Of a stretch of 64,000 nucleotides of DNA, positions 12,241-23,815 are shown piece by piece (within the stretch, counting starts at the first letter, position 1; each line of letters starts with the position of its first letter). The notes beneath the pieces were generated by a model. It searched no databases. It had not been told where the DNA came from and worked only from the letters and a program-made list of their open reading frames with translations. Origin of the DNA: Calocera cornea HHB12733. Lineage: Eukaryota; Basidiomycota; Dacrymycetes; Dacrymycetales; Dacrymycetaceae. The stretch covers positions 105,985 through 169,984 of the forward strand of contig KV423970.1 of assembly GCA_001632435.1 (NCBI GenBank), in the 5' to 3' direction. The position numbers and the translations under genes are program-made.

Positions 12241-13613
12241 ATGGCCGCACGCGCACGACCGCCACGGGCACTCGCCCGCCCCTCCCCCTTCGCCCCCGCC
12301 GCCTCCTCCTCCCCAGCAGCACACGCTCTCCACCCTCGCCGCCCTCGACCCGCCCTCCCCCGACCCGCCGCCTCCCTCCGCCGGCACGTCCAGACCTTCC
12401 GCCCCCCTCCCGAAATCAGGACCACCACCCCCTCCGCCACCCCCTCCGCCTTCGACGCCCAGACCTACATCGCCCTCCAGCCTCCCCCGGCCTCCCAGCT
12501 CAGCGCCTTTGCCTACCGCGTTGGCCTCCTCCCTCCGCGGGCGACGCGCGAGCTCGAGCAGCGCATCATCCCGCTCGTGCAGCGCATCTGCACCCACCCG
12601 AGCTACGGCGAGTTCTGGAGGCTACACAGGCCGCAGGAGCCCGCTCCCGCCGATAATGCGAGCCTGGATGCGGTGGGGAACAGCTTGCTCGGGCTATTTG
12701 CCGCCGAGTTCGTGCATGCCACATGGCCGCATTTGCCGACGAGGGCGACCAAGGCTGCTGTAAGCGCGTTCGTTGGCCCGAATACACTCTGCATGGTCGC
12801 GAGAGAGCTCGGGGCAGCCCAATTACTGCGATGGCAGCGGAGTGTGCGTATCTTTCCGATTTCACACTGTTCCATTATCTAATTCGTTATACAGCCACGA
12901 ACGGAATACCGCTCGGCGCTGATCCACCAAGACGCGCTCATGACGATCCCCCGCGCGCTCGTGGGGCTCATCTACCAGCTCAACAGCGTTGGCGAGGCGC
13001 GCAAGTTTGCCGAGGCCTTCTTCCTCTCCCGGCAGGTCGACCTGCGCACGCTGCTCAAGTTTGTGAACCCCAAGCTCAGCCTGGTGGACGTTCTGATCAA
13101 GTTTGGATGGGACAAGCCTGTGACAAGGTACGTGGCGTCGGGGTTCTTATCTGCGGCATTGGTAAAGCTGATGTATGCGCGCATAGGTTGCTGTCCGAAT
13201 CAGGCCGCTTCACTCCCACTCCCGTGTTCGTCGTCGGTGTCTACTCCGGCGTTCACAAGCTCGGCGAGTCGTTCGGCTCCTCGCTAAAGATGGCAGAGTA
13301 CAGGGCGTGCGAAGACGCCCTCTGGCGACTGTACCTTACCCAGGCGCCCAAGGGCTCGTTCACCCTCCCGTCCGCGACGTTCGACGGCTGGGGGAAGGAG
13401 GCGATGTTCCAGGGTGTGGAGTTTGTCGAGGCTGGGGCGGCGACGGCGGGGGTTGAGGCGTACGTACCGCCCCTGCTGGGGGACAGCGAGGCGCCTCGGG
13501 ACTATAAGGAAACGGGGAACGCTGTTGGTGGGAGGAGCGCGTGGCAGAGAAGGCTCGAGCAGGAGAGGGAGGATGCGGAGGCGGAGGAGGAGGGCGATGG
13601 CGAGGAGGAGTAG
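12241..13613 (+). CDS. MRPL44: Mitochondrial large-subunit ribosomal protein mL44
   Basis: Structural protein of the mitoribosome (yeast Mrpl3). Coding exons are 12241-12843, 12895-13127 and 13187-13613 (420 residues). The Arg/Pro/Ala-rich first 60 residues fit a mitochondrial presequence. An RNase III-fold domain follows (LPPRATRELEQRIIP, DAVGNSLLGLFAAEF, LPTRATKAAVSAFVGPNT), then a dsRNA-binding domain (TPVFVVGVYSGVHKLGESFG, LKMAEYRACEDALWRLYL). The tail is acidic. The catalytic acidic residues of true RNase III are not in their usual positions, as in other mL44 proteins. Both introns are 51-59 nt. Confidence 0.88.
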
Positions 13614-13929
13614 CGGTAGCGGTGTAGTGCGCGCCAGCCTGCGGGCTGTAATCAATCTGTTTATTCTCGCTGCTGGGGGGCATTGGGATGCCTTGTGCGG
13701 GATGCGTATGGAGATCTGGGGAACGAGCCGTGGCCCGTGTGCATCGTCAGCCGTGGGCTAGCTATCGATATGACATGCAAGTGGGTTGCCTATATGCGCT
13801 CTGCTGGTTCCGCCCCGACTCAGCAGGTAGGCTGACGCGACACACACCTCGCGGCGCTGACTTGCACTTCGTGTCATCCAGCACGCATACACGCATTGTA
13901 CAACCACCACCACCACTCGCCCTCAGACG
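13614..13929. other. Short intergenic spacer
   Basis: 316 bp between mL44 and the MoaD-like gene. It holds the mL44 3' end and a promoter whose last 30 bp are rich in CCACCA repeats. Nothing else seen. Confidence 0.5.
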
Positions 13930-14247
13930 ATGAACATTCACGAGCTGCAGTCCGCACTCTCCGCCTCCCAGCCCACCATAACCGTCCTCTACTTCGCCTC
14001 GGCGCGCACCTGCGTCGGCCTCTCCTCCGAGCGCATTCCCCTGCCCGAAGGCGGCCTGCGCCTCTCCGAGCTGGGGAAGCTGCTGGAGGAGCGGCACGCG
14101 GGGAAGGGGCTCGCAAAAGTGCTGGAGAGGAGCAGGTGGAGCGTGAATGATGAGATGGTCGGGGAGGAGGGGGCGGAGGCAGAGGAAACGGTGGTGCTGC
14201 GGGGCGGGGAGGAGGTCGGCGTCATATGCCCTGTTAGTGGCGGTTGA
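13930..14247 (+). CDS. MOCS2A: Molybdopterin synthase sulfur-carrier subunit (MoaD/MOCS2A)
   Basis: Ubiquitin-fold protein that carries a C-terminal thiocarboxylate and donates sulfur to precursor Z in molybdenum cofactor synthesis. A single exon of 105 residues. The sequence shows the opening strand TVLYFASARTCVG, the charged central helix, and the diagnostic end VICPVSGG, where the terminal Gly-Gly is adenylated and thiocarboxylated. It is slightly longer than bacterial MoaD because of an acidic loop (EEGAEAEE). The large subunit (MoaE) is not in the window. Confidence 0.85.
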   Translation: MNIHELQSALSASQPTITVLYFASARTCVGLSSERIPLPEGGLRLSELGKLLEERHAGKGLAKVLERSRWSVNDEMVGEEGAEAEETVVLRGGEEVGVICPVSGG

Positions 14248-14308
14248 TCAAGGGGCGTGGTATGGCTACATTGGGACATGGCTGGTGTACAACAAGTGCT
14301 CTACTGCT

Positions 14309-15610
14309 CTACGACGACGACGACGTCGGCTCCGGCGGCTCCCTCCCCTTCCCCTTGGCGATCATCTCCCTCTCGATCTCGGCCAAAAAGTCGTCCGCGG
14401 CCTTCTCCTTCGCCGCCTCCTTCCGCCGCTCGACCTCCTCGTCCCCCAGCACCTTGCGCCGCTTGGCGTCGATCGCCCGACGCCGGTCCTCCAGCTCACG
14501 CTTGCGCTTCTCCGCAGCTTTGCTAAGTACCGGCTGCTTCCTCGTTGCCGGCTCCGGCTCGGCGGACTTAGGCTGCGGGCCGACCTCCTCTCCGTCATCA
14601 TCAGGAGTAGCATCCCCAACCCCCTCCTCGGCGCGCCTCCGCTCCGTCTCCTCCCTGACCCTCCTCAGCTCCTCCATCTGCCGCCTCCTCTCCTCCTCAT
14701 CCCCCGAGAACTGGTAGAACCCCGCCGCCCGCGCCCGGTTCTCGTGCGTCGCGTCGTAGTGCGCCGCGGGATTCGTTTCTTTGGCGGACTCGGCGATGGC
14801 CGCGACGCGCTCGGCGGTGGGCTCGTATGTCGGGAAATGGTTGAGCGTTTGCTCGCCTCGGAGGACGTAGGGGCTGGATAATGAAGTTAGTATGATGGGA
14901 TGTATACCAGAGTGAAACGCACTTGAACTCGTCTTCTGGCGGCTCGTCGTCCGGCCGATGTACGAGATGCCGCGGTACCTCACTCCGCCTCGCTGTTCGT
15001 ACACGGCCGAATTCATCTTCGTATTCCACCATAGGGTCGTCCTGACAGGCTGATTAGCAAAGTACTTGGCAGTGATGACAACGACATCAGACATACATCA
15101 AGTACCGGCTTCGGCAGCGTCCTCGACTCGTCCTCCTCACTCACGCTCCCGCTCCCACTCTCCCACCCCTCCTCCTCCGCCTTCCTATCAAAGTCCACCA
15201 GCAGCATATCAAACTGCTTGTCGTTCAGGCCTCCCGTCTGACCCTTCTTGAGCTTCTCGTAGATCTGCGCCTTCCGTTCCAGTGCGGCCATCGCTTTGTC
15301 GACCGTGGGCCGCGCGATCGCTTCCAGCTCTGCCAGGTCGCGCTCGTGCCGGGACTTGACGCCTTTGTTGGATTTGGCCCATACGGTGGGCTAAATTCAT
15401 GTTAGCAGCAGCGTTACCTTACGGGAATGGACGAATATGCACCTCGCCAGTTCCTAACGGCCGCTTGATCCCATGCACCACCGTCGTAGACGTCGACGAG
15501 GATGCCCGCGCCTTCCTGAACTCCGATTCCCGCGCAGCGATCTCCGCCTTGAGGTCAAAGAACGAAGTAGCGTTCACGCCGGTTGCCTTGGACTTCTTCG
15601 CTGCCGACAT
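14309..15610 (-). CDS. CCDC174: CCDC174-like nuclear protein
   Basis: Homologue of a nuclear coiled-coil protein linked to the exon-junction/spliceosome machinery. Coding exons (minus) are 15610-15443, 15390-15097, 15041-14923 and 14873-14309 (381 residues). Family marks are FFDLKAEIAARESEFRKA near the N-terminus, PTVWAKSNKGVKSRHERDL, KAQIYEKLKKG before LLVDFDRK, and VEYEDEFGRVRTARRSE. The C-terminal half is a highly charged Arg/Glu helix with KRKRELEDRRR, which looks like a nuclear signal, and ends in a Ser run. The start is 198 bp from the divergent VPS34 gene. Confidence 0.8.
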
Positions 15611-15808
15611 TATGGTAGATAGTACTGTGCCCCAGCCGGGAGATGCGGTGAGAAGATGTGGTGGCGAGAGAATTACTAGGGTAACGCCCGCGCTTACGGC
15701 AGAGGAGGGCGCTCCTGAATCCCACTGCAGCTGCCGACCACCTGCGCACCAATCCGAATGACCCACTGCTCGAGCTCATAGTCATCCAGCACCGTCCCAG
15801 CTGCGAGA

Positions 15809-18697
15809 ATGGACACTAATAACACAAAGGACTTCACCTTTGCGAAACTGAGCGATCTCAAGTTGCCCATTACCTTCCGAATGTGCGGCACGCTGCTCCA
15901 TTGATTGCTGGACCGGGCTGACGCACCATTGGCAGATCGCAGCTCGAGGGCACTCGCAAGCCACGACCTTTCTCGGATCTGCTTGAGCATCCGGAGTACC
16001 GGTTCTCTGGGGTACAATCCTCGTGCGTGTGCGGTCTGCTTAGGATGCCCGTTGCAGAAGCTGACCTATGTGATGTAGAGAACTGTCGGACATATACGTG
16101 ACCTGCCAACTCATTGCGGACAACAAGCCCCTTACTATCCCGTATCGAACCGCATACAAGGCCTTCAAGAAGGACTATACGTAAGCACGATGTACTAGCT
16201 TGATATTTATCTCTGATGGTCATTCAGATGGAACGAATGGATCACTCTGCCGTATCGATACTGTGACCTGCCCTTGAATGCGCAGCTGACCTTCACAGTA
16301 TGGGATATTGAGGGCCCGAATCGACCAGTTCCAGTGGGCGGTTCCACCTTTCGCATGTTTGGAAAGAAGTGGACGCTCCGCCGAGGAAAGCACCGGCTCA
16401 TGCTGTGGCCCGACAGGGAGGCGGACGGTGCGCACGAGACGACTACGCCGAGTAAGGTGGGGTTCAAGGACGAGATGGGACGGTTAGAGAAGCTGGTGAA
16501 GAAATATGAGAGAGGCGACTTGGCTAAGCTGGATTGGCTTGATAAGCTGGCGTTCAGGAGGATGGAGGAAATACACGCCGTGCGCATACATACTCCTGTG
16601 TGGCGTGCATGCACTCACATCTCCGACAGGCTGAGCAGGCCCATTCCGACAAGCTGTTCCTCTATATCGACCTCCCACGCTTCGACTTCCCCGTGATATA
16701 TACCGAGCCAGAAGTATCAATAGCGACACAAATGCCGTCGCACACCCCTGGAGCAACGCATGCATCTGCCACCCCTGCTCCGGCTCTGAACAATCTGGAC
16801 CAGCACCTCTGGAACATCGTCGATCCCGATGTGGCTCGCGAAAATCCCGTGGAAGATAAGCATACCAGGCTTATACGTAGCCACAGGAGCGCGCCGCTGG
16901 ATCGGGATCTCAAGCCCAACGCAGACACTCGAGACACCTTGAACGAAATACTAAACTATCCGCCGACTCAGGAGCTTTCGGCAGAGGACAAGAACTTGAT
17001 CTGGAAGTTCCGCTTCTACTTGACGAGGGACAAGCGTGGGTTGACCAAGTTCTTGAAATCGGTCACCTGGAGAGATGCGAGTGAGGTCAAGCAGGCGGTG
17101 GAGGTCTTACTTCCAATGTGGGTCGAGATCGAGCTAGATGACGCGCTGGAACTGCTGGGTCCAGGTACCGTGGACTCGAGAGTGAGGATGTTCGCTGTCA
17201 GGCAACTGAGGCGAGCGGACGACGATGTAAGTGCAGTATCTTTCAGTTTGGACGGAATCTGACAATGATGCAGGAGCTTCTACTCTACCTACTTCAGCTC
17301 GTGCAAGCTTTGAAGTTTGAACGTCTGTCTGATGGACATCGGACAACTCGATCTTCACAAGTAGTACTGTCTCAAGAAGACAGCGGACTGGCGGACTTCC
17401 TGATCGAGCGCGGGGCGCAAAATCCTCTCCTTGGCAATCGATTCCATTGGTATCTGATGGTTGAGGTGTCGGATCAGCACTACAAGGAGCTTTATGCGAA
17501 CGTAGTATACAACTTCATGCGCAAGCTTGAGCAGGTATGCCTCACAGTCTCCTCGCTGTGTGTATGTTCAACATCGTATCATAGCTGGAAGACGGCGTCG
17601 AGCGTAGGGAGCTCCTCAAACGACAAGGCGTCCTTGTGGAATCCCTATCCGCAAAGGCGAAAGAAGTTCGAGCCTGGAAGGATGCACGTCCAAAGAAGAT
17701 TGATAAATTGCGTGCCTGGTTGGCCGATTCTCGAAGTGGCATGGCATCCATGGAGCCCCTCCCGTTCCCACTCAACGACCGCATTCACATCACTGGTGTG
17801 ATTGCCGACAAATCATCGGTCTTCAAGTCAGCATTGTTTCCTCTCCTTATATGGTTCCAAACCGAGGGTGGTGGAGAATATCCGATCATCTTCAAGAACG
17901 GAGACGATATGCGTCAAGATCAGCTTGTTAATCAGCTCTTTACGCTCATGGAACGCTTACTGCGCAAGGAGAATCTCGATCTCAAGATATCCCCATATGC
18001 CGTTCTGGCTACCGGCCCGACTGAAGGCATGGTACAGTTTGTCCCGAGCAAAGCAATTGCGGCCATCGTCAGCGAGTATGGCACACTGCTGAACTACCTG
18101 CGAGCCAATAACTCCGACGAGGGAAGCGTCGGCACGTACGGCGTTCGACCCGATGTTATCGATACATTTGTTCGCAGCTGTGGTGAGTTGTGATGTTCCA
18201 CCTTCCCCCACAGGATTCTGAAGTCCAATTTAGCTGGTTATTCCGTACTCACCTACATTTTGGGAGTGGGAGACCGTCATCTTGATAACTTGATGCTTGC
18301 TCCTGATGGTCATTTCTTCCATGTCGACTTCGGTTATATTCTTGGACGGGACCCAAAACCATTCCCTCCGCCAGTCAAAGTCTGCAAGGAAATGGTAGAT
18401 GCAATGGGCGGGGCCACGTCTAAGCATTACAATCGCTTCAAGAGTCTCTGCTATACCGCATTCACCATCCTTCGCAAGAACGCAAACCTCATTCTCAACT
18501 TGGCTACTCTAATGACCGATGCACATATCACGGACATCAATCTTCACTCTGTGCGCGAGCAATTGCAAGAAAAGTTCTTATTGCAAATGACCGAGGAAGA
18601 GGCGATCAAGGCTTTCGAAACGTTGCTCAACGAGACGTCCTACTTCACTGTCGTCTTCGACAGGATTCACGATATTGCACAATATTGGCGCAGCTAA
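15809..18697 (+). CDS. VPS34: Class III phosphatidylinositol 3-kinase Vps34
   Basis: Makes PI3P on endosomes and phagophores for vacuolar sorting and autophagy, in complex with Vps15 and Vps30. Coding exons are 15809-15882, 15936-16022, 16079-16180, 16228-16579, 16630-17226, 17274-17534, 17585-18182 and 18234-18697 (844 residues, normal length). It has a C2 domain ([37 protein letters not shown]), a helical PIK domain ([21 protein letters not shown]) and the kinase domain with [16 protein letters not shown], the catalytic loop [12 protein letters not shown] and the DFG block HVDFGYILG. The C-terminal membrane helix ends HDIAQYWRS. The stop is 80 bp from the convergent bioDA stop. Confidence 0.95.
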
Positions 18698-18777
18698 CCT
18701 TATCATTATTAGATACCCTCTGCAACGATACCTTTGTCTGATTAGACATTTGTAAAGTATGATCTATCGCACTTGTT

Positions 18778-21436
18778 TTATCCCATCGTAACCCGCGTTC
18801 GCCACTCGGACAATGTCTTCTCAAGGACCTTTTCGATAGAGCGAAGGGTTTCACCGGGAGTGTTCAAGCTGCACATAAAGTACACAGTCTTCCCAAGCGG
18901 TCTAGAATGAATGCCAGAGAAGTGCAAATCAACATCTTTCACCCACGTCTCCCGCATGAAGTTGAGAAACTCTGCGCCGCCCGTCGCTGCGTAACCTTTG
19001 TTATGGATTCAGAAATTTTCCTCCAAAATATCCGCACGTACTCACCGCTACCTGGGACTTCCAGATCGATGGCGAGCACGGTCCCCATTGCCATGACACG
19101 CTGAACAACAGGCATGTGCGATATCCGGAACACATATTCTTGGTCCCAGAGACTCCATATCGCATCGCCTCCTCCCCCAGATCCAGTCCATCGCCCCTTG
19201 GCTGCTTGCCAATCTTCTCCCTGCTTCACGTCCTCGATGAGATCCATGGTCCTATTAGCCACGGCGCAGCCGATAGGATGGGCCGTATAGCTGTGCCCAT
19301 GCAGGAGCGCCTGTGGTGTCGTATCTCCCAGAAAGATGTCGAAGATATCCTTCGAGGCGAGCGTTACCGACATGGGGACCAGACCGCCCGTGAGAATCTT
19401 CGCATAAGCCGCAATATCGGGCTTGACTCCGAGCACGGCGCTTGGGCTGACCCCGATCCTGTCGAATCCGACAAAGACTTCATCGAAGATGATAGGAGGC
19501 ACGACATCCGTGTCTATCTCCGTACTCGCGTCGTACGGCCAGTCTGGAGGTAGACTACGGTCGGTCCCTCGCACAGAGTCGATGAGGATACGCTGGAAGA
19601 GCGGGTCGACAAACAGCATCCCCCCTGCGCCCATAAGCAGAGGCTCAATCAGGACTGCGCCGCACCTACGCCCAGCCGTCCGCAATTGAGCCATGACCGC
19701 CCCTATTTCCATCATATAGTGCCGGGCAAGCTTGGAGATGAGTCGACCCGGAACGTCGTATATCTCGTGTAGCGAGTCAAAGTATTCTATCACCGTCTCT
19801 TCGGTGGAGTCACTGTCGGCGTCTCCAGTTTCGTCGTCCTGCTCCTCCTTCCGTGGATCGTCAGTGGGCGGGATAGTGATGAATGGTCTGCCGTCTTTCA
19901 CCCCTACGGTGGGTGGTGCGAACCAATACCCTCTTCCACGATACCATGGCACAGCGCTGCTGTACACGCTAGGCTCGCTCGCGTCCATCGCGCCGATCGT
20001 GTCCCCGTGGTAGCTGCCCTTGAGTCCAAGCACGCCGAGTTCCGACCCCTCGGAAACCGACGTCCCGTTAGCTGGCGACATGCGCAGCTGCGTGCTCCGG
20101 GTTGCCATCTTGAGCGCGACCTCGACCGCCGTGCTCCCGTCGTCGCTCCAGAACACTCTGTCCGCCCATCCGTGACCCGGACCACTTGGGCCCAACAGGC
20201 GCTCCGCAAGCTCGAGCGCGGGTGCGTGCGCGGCAGAGGGGAAGATGACGTGCCCGTATCGGCCTGCAGCGTGTGCAGCCGCGAGGGTGAGCGGGTAAGA
20301 CGAGTGGCCGACCGCTTGAGTCCACCAGGATGCAGAGCCGTCAAAGACCGGCTGGAGAAGGCTATCGTTGGTGATATTAGATTCAACCGCTGGAGAGGTC
20401 GCGATCGGAGCGTCCTGGGATGCTAGACCGGTGGCTGGCGAGTAGGTAGCATAGAAGTCGCCTTGAGCACTATCGATGGCCATGACGTTCCTGACATTCC
20501 CATGTTGGGTGAACGGCCACCACGCCTTCTGCCTTGTTCTCTCCCCCAGCGTGTCCAGCTCGTCTATGCGCTCCTGGTGGCGAACGTCTAGCTGCTTCAG
20601 AACTTGTTGCAACTCGCCGGACGGCGATGACAGAGAGGCGTAGTACCTCTCGAGCGAGTGGCGGTCAGCATCGTCCTCGGGGAGTCGTTCAGGTACCGAG
20701 TCGACAGGAACCACGCTCGTGCCCTTCCCATTCTTGGCAAACCAGCGCTGCAAGTAATCCCAGTTCTTGTAGTACTCATCCCGGAACAGAAGAACCATGG
20801 GCACTTCGTAACCGCGTAAAGTCAAGCTCTCCCAAGCGCTGAGTGTGCTCCCAATCCCGCCTAGACGGGAATCTCCAATGAGGAGAACGGGAAGTCGGAG
20901 GGGGCGATAGGTGTCTGCTTGCGGGGTGCCGGAGAGGGAGGGAGAGAGGACCCCGCCGGCGGTCTCTACCCACGCCCAGCCGGGGTCTTGAGCGCAAGTG
21001 GAGAGGTGGTCGGTGATGGCCCGGACCACGTCGGCATCGGATGGCGTCTGCCGCTAAAGTCACATTAGTCGGATCTACATGGCAGTGTGGTAGAGTGCGC
21101 ACGTCGGTGTCTTTCCGCTGCGCGGCGAGGTGCGGGCTCACAGGGTCGTCATACCGGAACAAGCACTTGGTCGCAATCCTCTCCCCATAAGTACCCTTGT
21201 ATCGATCCACATGACTTCTCCCTCTCAGCACCCATTCCAACGCCCAGAAAAGGAACGCACAGATCATCCGCCTCCGCCAGACTGCCCGTACTCACAGGCT
21301 TGAGGTAGTGCACCCGCTCGCGCTCGTCCAGGGAAGCGATCGCGCGACATAGGGCGGTCGTGAGAATGGTCTTCCCGACGTCCGTGTTGGCACCAAAGAC
21401 TGCATGTGCACGGAGATGCCGGAAGAGGAGGGACAT
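18778..21436 (-). CDS. bioDA: Bifunctional dethiobiotin synthetase / DAPA aminotransferase
   Basis: Carries two consecutive steps of biotin synthesis: the PLP-dependent aminotransferase (BioA) makes DAPA from KAPA, and the ATP-dependent BioD domain closes the ureido ring. Coding exons (minus) are 21436-21261, 21214-21103, 21053-19046 and 18995-18778 (837 residues). BioD is N-terminal: the P-loop GANTDVGKT, HYLKPVSTG, then PVSPHLAA and PVLLIGDSRLGGIGSTLSAW. BioA follows: WWPFTQHG, HVIFPSAAHAPALELAE, FWSDDGSTAVEVALKMA, FDEVFVGFDRIG and the PLP lysine in AYAKILTGGLVP. The last exon contains HSRPLGKTVYFM. The 5' end lies beside a MITE-bearing promoter shared with the first NmrA-like gene; a degenerate copy of its first codons lies at 23.8 kb. 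Confidence 0.95.
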
Positions 21437-21616
21437 GCCCGCGCAGGCGCATACAGCTTATTCCAACGAGTGAGCAGCGCTGCAGGCCACTGTCAGAAGG
21501 TCGCGGTGCGCAGTGGGTCCGTTGGACGCCCGTAAAACTGGGGACGCGCTCGAGGGCCCTGACAAGACATTACGTCAAACACGTGATGGATCGAAAACAG
21601 GCGCGTGCCGTGAGAG

Positions 21617-22034
21617 TATGGAGGCATTCCGCGGACAGCTACGTTTTTTGATGAAATGGGCCCTTACTTCACGTAAATTTACATCCGCCGGTGAGAGGAC
21701 CCCAAACCCGGTTTGAAAATGAAGTGCAGTGTGGCCCCTGCGCGCCACAGGGCCCCCAGGGAGCAGAGCATAAATTACATAAGCAGGCGCAGGTGAGCCT
21801 AGTGGCTGTGGATCCAAGCCCTGAGCCAACTCCCAGCCACGGAGGCCGATACTTTGGTCATGTGATGTATTACCTAATTCAAGCTCTGTTCCCTGGGGCC
21901 CAGTGGCGCGCAGGGGCCACACTGCACTTCATTTTCAAACCGGGCTTGGGGTCCTCTCACCGGCGGATGTAAATTTACGTGAAGTAAGGGCCCATTTCAT
22001 CAAAAAACGTAGCTGTCCGCGGAATGCCTCCATA
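21617..22034. mobile_element. Foldback MITE with about 160-bp terminal inverted repeats
   Basis: The left arm (21617-21777) and right arm (21875-22034) are near-perfect inverted repeats, beginning TATGGAGGCATTCCGCGG on each strand, with only a few mismatches near the inner ends. A spacer of about 97 bp lies between. Both ends are flanked by the same hexamer TGAGAG (21611-21616 and 22035-22040), which reads as a target-site duplication. It has no transposase frame, so it must have been moved in trans. The short frames inside it are not genes. The superfamily is not clear from a 6-bp duplication alone. Confidence 0.85.
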
Positions 22035-22425
22035 TGAGAGCGTGCAGCCCTTTCCGCATGACCACCACACCGTCCTTGTCTGTGCTTCGCTTGCCCCATG
22101 ATCACTCGCCTCCTGTTGTCTATCTCGGCTGATTGCTGATTAATGCCAGCCTTGCCACCTCGGGACAACCTTCGCGAGCGCGTGAAGGCAACTGCTGACA
22201 AATCACGTTCTCAGCTGGAATAGCGGCCGTTGCTGACCAACCCACCCCGATGGGTGTTGGGTGCCGCGGCACGCGCTGCTACGGTCTCTGGCCGTTGGAA
22301 GACGAGCTACGATGGTGGTTGGGTTTGGAATCCGCCTAGGATGGCTGACAAACGTCATTCGCGAGAGCTCGAGGGAGCAGGTTCAGAAAGATCGGCACCG
22401 TGCGTACTTCTGCAGTCAGAAATGG

Positions 22426-22434
22426 TATAAATAT
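22426..22434 (+). promoter_or_regulatory. TATA-like element, NmrA-like gene 1
   Basis: TATAAATAT centred about 90 bp upstream of the start codon at 22519. NmrA-like genes 2 and 3 have equivalent elements (TATAAGTGT, TATAAGTAT) at the same 93-bp distance. Confidence 0.6.
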
Positions 22435-22518
22435 GACCCATGTCTCACCCGACAAACGTCATCATACACAGAGTAACAGTATCAGATCGAAATCAGAGAG
22501 ATACGCCATTGCCCAGTA

Positions 22519-23715
22519 ATGTCGACCCTGCCCAAGATCGTAATCATCGGTGGTACAGGCGCGCAAGGCGCACCTGTGGTCCAAGGCGCGTACCCTTCCT
22601 GATCCCTGTCGTTATATGCTGAGCGTTGATCAAGCTCTATCCGATACAGGAAAGTACGACGTTGTCGTGCTGACGCGCAGCAAGTCGACCGAGCACGCCC
22701 AAGAGCTTGCCTCCCTCCCCAATGTGTCCCTGTTCGAAGGCACCTACACCAACGAGCCGGATATTTGGGCGCTCTTCGAAGGTGCCTACGGGGCATTCGT
22801 CAACACTGACGGGTTCGTGATTGGCGAGAAGGCCGAAACTTTTTGGGGAATGCGCATCTTCGAAATTGCTGTCGCGCAGGGCGTGAAGCATTACGTTTGG
22901 GCCAGCATCCATTACTTTACGAAGCTCGGCGGGTACGACCCCAAGTACCGCAGCGGTCATATGGATGGGAAAGGTCGCGTTGCTGGTGAGCCTGCCCCAG
23001 AATCTGTGATAATGCATCTGAAGAGGCGTGATTGTAGAGTGGCTGCTCGCCCAGAAGCTCAAGGATGTCACGGTTACCGTGTTTACAACGTGTGGCTACG
23101 CCAACATGTTCTGGGACGGCCAGTTTGCACCGTTCAAGAACGACGACGGATCATTCACGTTCTACTCTTCCATTGGTGAGTAACTGTCTGTTCTTTTCGG
23201 ATATGTTGCTGATTGCTTATCAAGGGGATGGTCTCCTGCCCGTTATCGGGCTAGAAGATGTCGGCCCGTACATCAGCTGGATCTTCGGTCATAAAGAACG
23301 CGCCGACAACTTGAACCTCATCACGGTGACCGACATCCTCACTTATCCCGCCATCGTCTCGACCTTTGAGAAAGTGGCCGGCGAGAAGGCGATCTGGAAG
23401 GACCTGCCTTACGACGACTTTGCGGTCCTCCACGGTATGACGGACGACATACCCGCTGCATTCGCCGCTGGGCCAGGCGAGTACCACGACCCGACGGGAA
23501 TGAGCATGAAGGCGAATTTCCGCGGTTGGTGGCAAGGGTGGCGCGATAGCTTGGCTACCTGGGATATGGTCGATGTGAAGCTGCTTGACGAGATTCATCC
23601 GGAGAGGATGAGGAGCTTGGAGGAGTGGATGCGCAAGGTCGGGTTCAATGGGGAGCGCAAACCCGTCCTGAAGGATTACGCAGCCGTGGCGGGCCGAGCC
23701 GCGGCGTCGGAATAG
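22519..23715 (+). CDS. NmrA-like family NAD(P)-binding oxidoreductase, copy 1
   Basis: Atypical short-chain dehydrogenase of the NmrA/isoflavone-reductase-like group; substrate unknown. Coding exons are 22519-22585, 22635-22985, 23038-23175 and 23225-23715 (348 residues). The N-terminal Rossmann strand is MSTLPKIVIIGGTGAQG, with the GxxGxxG motif of the family, and VVVLTRSKS supplies the arginine that usually prefers NADP. Further blocks are EGTYTNEPDIW, NTDGFVIGEKAETFWGMRIF, KYRSGHMDGKGRV and AAGPGEYHDPTGM. All five paralogues in the window share these blocks and three introns at the same codon positions. Intron 1 here starts with GC instead of GT (22586). Fold and cofactor class are solid; a redox-sensor role as in HSCARG/NmrA is possible but not shown. 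Confidence 0.85.
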
Positions 23716-23785
23716 ATGCCAGCGTGAAAGCGAGATTAATGCACAGACAAGTCGCATGCTCGCAATTCTCGGCACAATTTTTATG

Positions 23786-23815
23786 TACACGGAGATGCCG
23801 GGAGCGGAGGAGCAT
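23786..23815 (-). pseudogene. Relic of the first ten codons of bioDA
   Basis: Reading the minus strand from an ATG at 23815, ten codons parallel the bioDA start at 21436-21407: both contain the residues RHLR at the same place, and the DNA around (GGAGATGCCGG) is identical. The frame leaves the bioDA sequence after about ten codons, so this is only a scrap brought by segmental duplication. Confidence 0.6.

Larger units (their letters stand above)
21437..22518. promoter_or_regulatory. Divergent promoter of bioDA and NmrA-like gene 1
   Basis: About 1.08 kb between two divergent start codons, carrying a 418-bp foldback element. Without the element the promoter would be about 0.66 kb. The part near the NmrA start holds a TATA-like TATAAATAT (22426-22434) and, about 218 bp upstream of the ATG, a block starting GACGAGCTACGATGGTGG (22301) that recurs upstream of NmrA-like genes 2 and 3. 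The part near bioDA is repeated at 23786-23928. Confidence 0.6.

Noticed and set aside
14147..14881. 244-codon plus frame opposite CCDC174
   Set aside because: Antisense shadow of the charged Arg/Glu-rich CCDC174 exon; Leu/Arg-biased without structure.
21511..22201. Short frames on both strands that share a stretch starting MEAFRGQLRFLMKW
   Set aside because: They are the same terminal inverted repeat read from each side, not a duplicated gene.
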